Shown one piece after another: positions 59,833 to 64,000 of a DNA stretch of 64,000 nucleotides. Numbering within the stretch: the first letter of the stretch is position 1; each line of letters begins with the position of its first letter. The position numbers and the translations under genes are program-made. The notes below the pieces were generated by a model. That model saw only the letters and a program-made list of their open reading frames with translations, was not told the DNA's origin and searched no databases. Origin of the DNA: Marsupella aquatica (lineage: Eukaryota; Marchantiophyta); the NCBI GenBank assembly GCA_973895155.1, contig OZ316894.1, positions 26,164,001 to 26,228,000 on the forward strand, given 5' to 3'.

Positions 59833-61673
59833 TCTCGCTAAATCGAAGGACCTGGAATTCGAAGGACCCCTTAAATTTTTTTAACTATTTTCTTAATGTG
59901 CTTGTTAGTGTAGTGTTGAGAGTCTTATAGGTTGTTCTCTTCGAGTAAAGATTAAAACTACAGATGATGTTAGTTCGGCTTGAACAGGAGCCATCCATTC
60001 TTTGAGATCCCAAGCCTTGTTGCTAGATTGTGCGAATAAAACGGATCTTATTTGATACTATCTAAATTCTGCATATATATTAATAATAGTTCGAAAGCTG
60101 GTATACCCAGTGAGTAAGTGTATTACAATTTATTCTCGTTGTTTTTCAAAAGCTCCCCTTGACTTGTACATTTTTATTTCTGAATGCCGATTTCTCCTAT
60201 TATTTTTTCAGAGTATGCTTTCTTACCTACTCTCTCCATTGGTAAATTTTAAACCATTCAATTGAGAGAAATGTGACCCTTCCAAGAAAGTTTTCTGACA
60301 CACTCTTGAGGCTCTCTTAACTCCGAAAACATTTTGTTAGTCAGTTGCAAACTTTTAAGAATTATTTTTTGCTCTCAAAACTGAAGCAGGCACGCTTTAC
60401 TTCAGAAGTAAAATTCTGTTAGTCAGTTCCAAAATTTTAAGAATTATTGGTTGCACACTCTCGAAAGTGAAGTAAAATTTGGTTATTCAGGTATTATTTA
60501 TTTATTGGATGAACTAGAAGGGTACCCAATTAGGAAGACACAAATGTATTCACTCTCTATCTCTATTCCCAGTGAGATGGTGGTGCTTTACTGCAAAGTA
60601 CATTAGGAGGTTACAATGATCATCAGCCGTACAGCAAAGAACACTACAGAAGTACAGATCCATCCATTCGCTCCGATCCATTCTGTCAGGGAATGTTTCG
60701 AGTTGCATTACAATATTGAACTTACTTTGCAGAACTGACAGGACAATCATGAGGTTTGACGGACTCTCAAATGTTTTGTGCGAAAAAATAGAGTGCGAAT
60801 TTTTGGTCCTCGAATTGACGAGTCAAGTGTCTACTAAATTGACATACTGCAATGCACGGAATAATCATTCATCCATGCACAAGGACATGCATGCTATCGA
60901 GAATGACAGGCAGGAAAAGATCACGATGTCCTCAAGTTTCTCAACATCTCTGTCGATAGTTATGTTCAATGGATCTCTCCATCTCTCTAGCGTACAGTTA
61001 CTGTTCTGACCGAAGCATGCTATCAGCAACCGGAATTTTTCTGCGGGACGTTCGTGTACAAATATGTCGGTCCCCTGCCTACAAGCAAGAATTCAAGAGT
61101 CATGCAAGCAAGCGCAATTGATTTCAAGTATACATGAGCAGGGGAGGTGATCTCTTCAATTGCAAAATGATTTCATCCGGATTCATAGCAAATTATTTGA
61201 ATGTGTAAAGAGTTTACATGAGGGATTTGCTTGCAAACAGTAAAGATGCTTGTGTACGTGACTGCGTGCTTTCCTCTTACCCATCGCAGCCGCCGACGGG
61301 CAGGCCAGCGAAGGGTTCGAGTACAATAGTAGTCTCAGAAATAGAATCGAGTGACGGTATCATGTGCGGGAAGGAAGGTCTCGTGGGCATGGGCCGGAGT
61401 GCGTCCTATCGTGTGTACATATTCCCCCTTATGATGGACTGAGTAGAGCGGAGGGATTCAATGCCCACAACAGTATCCTCTTCTCTTACGAAAAGTCAAT
61501 TTACTCGATGCCCTGATACCCCGATACCCCACCTCTCTTCGAAATCAAGATATGGAATTAAATACTCAGTATTACAGTGTTAACAGTTTACGAACCGTAG
61601 CGTCACTTTTTGTTCAACTCTGTGGCAAAAGGTGCGCTCTTCGCGTTGCTTCCACATTTGATCTGCAGGTTGT
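59833..61673. other. 3' flank of the amidohydrolase and AT-rich intergenic DNA
   Basis: The first part is presumably 3' UTR. A small duplication (ttagtcagttNcaaaNttttaagaattatt) lies at about 60334-60440. No conserved coding frame is visible. Confidence 0.45.
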
Positions 61674-63665
61674 TCAAGCAAGTAATTTCATGGTATTCTC
61701 ATTGTCAGAATTATCCCCGACATCATGATTTTCCCAGGATGGGTGGAGCTAGGCTTCTGTGAACCACAACACAAGAGGCAAGCAAATGAACATAGCCCAA
61801 ACAATGCGCTTTCGGTAGAATGTAATTTACGGAACTATACCTTAGCGGAATAATGGCTTTCATCTCGATCCCATGGAGCGGTCGATGTCTTCTGCCTATT
61901 CTGCAAATTTTCACATCAGGTCAGAGGTAAGTCGAACTTCATGAGGCTGAATTGAACTCGCAGCTAGTTCCAACTGCTACAACTTATCGACTCCCGATCG
62001 ATGAGCACAGTCGACCAGCCCGACTCCAAAGTGCCGAAAACTGCGTCCTTTGACCATTCCGTATTTCTGCCGAGATTCAGGAAAATCTCGGACGTTTCCT
62101 ACCAAAACACAGATCCACTGTGCGAGGAACTGGGAAGCATCTTTCCGAACCGACCGTTTTGAGAGGCGGTGTCCCATCAGCCTTTACGTAATAATATACA
62201 TCCTTGCTACCCTCAAAAACAGCAGGCCCCGCAGCGGCAGCGGGCCCCAGATTGCAAAGTGCACTGAGATCTACGCATGGAATTGCAAACTACGAAGGCC
62301 CACAAACAAGTGCAGAACAGAAGTGACTCTCAGTACACAAAACAGCAGAGACAGATGTGCTCCTGCCTGTAGACCTGGCGCTTTCTGGGCAGGATTCGGA
62401 GATCCGTTGACAATCCTCTGCACAGTGGGAAGGAAGGTTTCAAACGGGTTATTTTACTGCTCAAAGATGCTACCAAACTTCTTTCAAATCACTGAGCAGA
62501 TTGAATTGCACACACCCAAAGCGGGCCACAAAGTCGATATGAACTGCAGGTGATGCATTCAAATGACAGAAATCCATCCACTACAGTGATGCAGGCTGTC
62601 GTAATCTCGCTCGACTATACACTCGAGATAAACCCAGGGGATCCCATTGGCCTGGAGAGCATACAGCGGCTCCAACATTTTGCCGGATAACCCACTTGGA
62701 TTACTTTGCATTCGCGACTCCGGGACCTATTGTCATGAGTCAAAATGACTACCCAGAATTGAGGAGTACATCCACTCCGAACGAATCAGCATTACGTTGG
62801 AACGATCATCAATTTCTGTGCTGATCCCATGGTCCGATTTTGTGGATCCTTTAGCGGTTCATTCATTCCGTTCTTGACCACGTACACAACACCGGCGTGG
62901 AACACATAATTTACCCGTACACCCTCGTTCCGGACGATGGAAGGTGGATGTAGTTCTAACTTTCGGCTGCGACGCGTGTGTGAATCCTAAAGCCGCAACG
63001 CAACACCAACATTAGAAGGAAATCAGATTCTGTGCCTCGCGTCAGACTGGCAATTGCAAGCCTTAGCGAATTTACTCAGACCACGCAAGCCCTTCAGCGC
63101 CCTCAGACCGAGCCGAGCCGAGCAGAGCCGAGGCTGCGGCGGCATTCGCTTACAGAGCTTGGAAAAAACAAACAAAGCTGACTACTTCTACGCAACAACA
63201 CCTTCAGCCGCTTACACGGAAGATTTTATAACTGCTACTAAAAAAAATCTTTGGCCGCTCCATACTGAAGTGATACGTACAACTCGACGTAGAGACACCG
63301 CTATCCGGCCCCCTACTGAAGAATTTCACTTCTGCACTGAACGTCGGGGATTCCAAATCTAGGAAGCAGGACCGGACGGTGGTCACGTCGACAGAAGAAT
63401 TCAACTCAACGCCTTAACAACCAGAATGGCAGAGAGGGAGGGAGAATGATGCATTGCAATGTACCTGTCGCGGAATGGGCAGATTGTCGGAGGTAGCAAA
63501 CGGAGCAGTTTGCGAGGACGAGTAGTAGTGAGGCTCTACTCTGGTGCTGCTGTTGCTGTGAGGAGGCCGCTCATCCCTCTCCCAGGGTGCCGATCCCACC
63601 TTCTCCCTCTCCTGATATTTGGGCAAGTCATGCATTGTCGCGTAGGGCGCCTCCTTGGACGACAT
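61674..63665 (-). CDS. Tentative small multi-exon gene, product unknown
   Basis: Three minus-strand segments join in phase 0 with GT-AG junctions: 63665-63465 (ATG start, ends CAG before GTACAT), 61900-61841 (after ttgcag, ends AAG before GTATAG) and 61748-61674 (after cctag, ending in TGA). They predict about 111 aa. The support is internal: the first exon holds SAPWERDERPPHS and the second APWDRDESHYS, a repeated short motif, while APYATMHDLPKY and APFATSDNLPIP form another pair. The last exon would be acidic (DNSDNENTMKLLA); an alternative acceptor at 61757 changes its frame and end. The frame is also open upstream of the chosen ATG to about 63800. I do not recognise the family, and extra exons in the 1.5-kb gap are possible. 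Confidence 0.33.
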
Positions 63666-64000
63666 TCTCAACTGCTCCAGAGACTGCTTCAACGGCTTCT
63701 TCCGATCGTTCTTTCGTCTCAACGGGGGATTCTCCGTGGAGAAAACGAATTGCCACGGCGGATGCGGACTATTGAGAATTGTTGGCTTGTATCCATAATC
63801 CAGCTTTTAAGACCGCTGAGTCCCTCTTGTAATGGCCGTAAGAGGGCGGGGACAATTTTCAAACTTAATCAACGAGAGATTCACGCTCCAACCAAAAAAC
63901 TCCAACCAAAAAATCCTCAACGCACTGAAAGCAACGTACGACAGTCCTGTTGATCGATTGTCCCCTAGTTTGCCAGCTTGCTTCACTTTCCTAGTCAGCA
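63666..64000. other. Right edge of the window, upstream of the tentative small gene
   Basis: The minus-strand frame stays open from 63665 back to about 63800 without an ATG, so it may be leader or extra coding sequence. A very short upstream frame (starting MDTSQQF) also lies here. No other signal is clear. Confidence 0.3.

Overview
The window is nuclear DNA of a green land plant. It carries seven recognisable protein genes and no rRNA, tRNA or CRISPR. Two genes encode chloroplast proteins: stromal processing peptidase and soluble starch synthase I. The others are an IAR1/KE4-type zinc transporter, a YODA-type MAPKKK, a zinc-knuckle protein, a plant ALIX/BRO1 protein and a secreted amidohydrolase. 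All introns I placed are spliceosomal GT-AG. Gene spacing, intron sizes of roughly 60 bp to 1 kb, long leaders and few recognisable transposons suggest a compact, early-diverging land plant such as a bryophyte. That placement is inference; the sequence names no species.

Layout from left to right: (1) SPP on the minus strand, 14 exons and 877 codons visible, the 3' part running off the left edge. (2) A 7.7-kb intergenic stretch made largely of short tandem duplications. (3) Starch synthase I on the plus strand, 15 exons, 739 aa. (4) A 4-kb convergent spacer with small repeats and a cluster of CACATGTG palindromes. (5) An intronless IAR1-like zinc transporter on the minus strand, 580 aa, with a tandem array in its upstream region. 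(6) A gene-poor 4-kb stretch, then a G-rich and GA-rich long leader. (7) YODA-like MAPKKK on the plus strand, 11 exons, 974 aa. (8) A 94-bp higher-order minisatellite and a frame-broken coding-like stretch. (9) An intronless CCHC zinc-knuckle protein on the minus strand, 570 aa. (10) A TTTTC microsatellite and AT-rich repeats. (11) ALIX on the plus strand, 7 exons, 911 aa. (12) A secreted ACMSD-type amidohydrolase on the plus strand, 2 exons, 369 aa. (13) A tentative small minus-strand gene near the right edge.

The genes do not form one pathway, as is usual for a plant chromosome. SPP removes transit peptides from proteins such as the neighbouring SSI, but that adjacency is probably chance. 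IAR1 and the MAPKKK act in metal/auxin homeostasis and developmental signalling; ALIX acts in ESCRT-linked sorting. The least ordinary gene is the secreted amidohydrolase, whose family is best known from fungi and bacteria. I found no convincing new multi-gene system. The unusual content is single-gene oddities and tandem-repeat architecture. Exon coordinates were read by hand from open frames, GT-AG signals, phase matching and remembered family sequence, and should be confirmed with transcript data.
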